Source: Bosea sp. BIWAKO-01 (GTDB lineage: Bacteria; Pseudomonadota; Alphaproteobacteria; Rhizobiales; Beijerinckiaceae). Taken from it: a stretch of 64,000 bases of DNA. The notes beneath the pieces were generated by a model. That model saw only the letters and a program-made list of their open reading frames with translations. It did not search any database and was not told where the DNA came from. Shown here one piece after another: positions 63,331 through 64,000 of this stretch. A program made the position numbers and the translations under genes. Position 1 is the first letter of the stretch. Each line of letters begins with the position of its first letter. Location of the stretch: positions 3,870,501 through 3,934,500 of the forward strand of contig NZ_BCQA01000001.1 in NCBI RefSeq assembly GCF_001748145.1. The letters run 5' to 3'.

Positions 63331-64000
63331 ACGGTTCCATCCTGCGCATTGGTGCGCTCGTCGTCCTCGCCGTCGCCGCGATCGTCTTCTATGCCGCGAC
63401 TTTCGTGGTCCAGCAGACCCAGTCGGCCATCGTGCTGCGCTTCGGCGCGGTCCGCAGCGTCGTCACCGCTCCGGGCATCTATCTGAAGCTGCCGGCTCCC
63501 TTCGAGCAGGTGACGCTGCTCGACAACCGCATCCTCGATCTCGACCTTCCCGCCCAGGAAATCATCGCGTCGGATCAGAAGCGGCTCGTCGTCGACGCCT
63601 TCACGCGCTACCGGATCTCCGATCCGCTGCGCTTCTATCAGGCGGTGAACAACATCCCGCGGGCCAATTCGCAGCTTGCCTCGATCGTCAATGGTCAGGT
63701 TCGCGCGGTCCTCGCCGATGCCAGCTTCATCTCCGTGGTCCGGACCGACCGGTCGCGGCTGATGAGCCGTATCCGCGACGACGTGAACCGCGAGGCGGCC
63801 CGCTTCGGCATGACCGTCGTCGATGTCCGCCTGCGCCGGGTCGATCTGCCGCAAGCGAACTCGCAGGCGGTGTTCCAGCGCATGCAGACCGAGCGTCAGC
63901 GCGAAGCCGCCGAGGCGCGCGCACTTGGCGCCCAGCAGGCGCAGGAGATCAGGGCCCGTGCCGAGCGTGACGCGACCGTGATCGTCGCCGAAGCCCAGCG
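63327..64000 (+). CDS. hflC: FtsH protease modulator HflC (partial, 3' end outside window)
   Basis: Starts at ATG 63327 and runs off the window after 224 codons. N-terminal helix (L-V-V-L-A-V-A-A-I-V-F-Y-A-A-T-F), then the SPFH domain with A-I-V-L-R-F-G-A-V-R and P-G-I-Y-L-K-L-P-A-P-F-E-Q-V. The R-R-V-D-L-P-Q-A-N-S-Q-A-V-F-Q-R-M-Q segment is diagnostic for HflC. Partner of HflK. Confidence 0.95.
   Translation, partial: MNGSILRIGALVVLAVAAIVFYAATFVVQQTQSAIVLRFGAVRSVVTAPGIYLKLPAPFEQVTLLDNRILDLDLPAQEIIASDQKRLVVDAFTRYRISDPLRFYQAVNNIPRANSQLASIVNGQVRAVLADASFISVVRTDRSRLMSRIRDDVNREAARFGMTVVDVRLRRVDLPQANSQAVFQRMQTERQREAAEARALGAQQAQEIRARAERDATVIVAEAQ

Overview
The window is GC-rich, densely packed DNA from an alphaproteobacterium of the order Hyphomicrobiales. 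A Bosea-like or related soil genus is my best guess, but sequence alone does not fix the genus. The evidence is the division and cell-wall cluster order, a perfect CtrA box in front of ddl, a circularly permuted (two-piece type) tmRNA gene, an alphaproteobacterial SspB, DUF4169 and betaine-lipid genes. I see no CRISPR array, tRNA, rRNA, phage gene, integrase or transposase.

Region 1 (1-13,100) is the dcw cluster and envelope genes: end of murG, murC, murB, ddl, ftsQ, ftsA, ftsZ (with a strong terminator), lpxC, bamD and recN. A nitroreductase/MarR pair sits between murB and ddl. Region 2 (13,200-32,000) is mixed housekeeping: a DEAD-box RNA helicase, small secreted or membrane proteins, a DUF2189 membrane protein, ligA, two AraC regulators with an MFS transporter and an AzlCD exporter, an M24 aminopeptidase P, two small basic/acidic proteins behind a double palindrome, and prmA-GNAT-uvrD divergent from an AidB-like acyl-CoA dehydrogenase.

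Region 3 (32,300-46,700) holds msrB, btaA-btaB (betaine lipid synthesis), a potassium-type channel, DUF427, a thioesterase, an FAD-linked oxidase, a very long AsmA-family protein, and the minus-strand series ssrA (tmRNA), sspB, fumC, DUF4169 and an RHH protein. The tmRNA and its probable ClpXP adaptor are side by side. A PepSY protein and thyA follow.

Region 4 (46,700-60,900) looks like an insertion between thyA and GNAT-folA-hflK-hflC. It carries a divergent aromatic-catabolic cluster. One arm is a LysR regulator, an MHS transporter, a benzoylformate-decarboxylase-type ThDP enzyme and an aldehyde dehydrogenase. The other is an extradiol-type dioxygenase, an FAH-family hydrolase, an IclR regulator, an MhpA-like monooxygenase and an aminotransferase, joined by ATGA overlaps. 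A TetR/MFS efflux unit with two matching operators follows. At the right edge lies the 3' stump of a CPBP-type membrane protease whose stop codon still overlaps the GNAT start, marking a likely breakpoint. Region 5 (61,000-64,000) resumes the housekeeping order: GNAT, folA, hflK and partial hflC.

The most interesting items are the catabolic island, which suggests a transaminate-decarboxylate-oxidise-hydroxylate-cleave route for an aromatic amino acid; the ssrA/sspB pairing; the CtrA sites in the division cluster; and the unexplained palindromes upstream of the small-protein genes and thyA.
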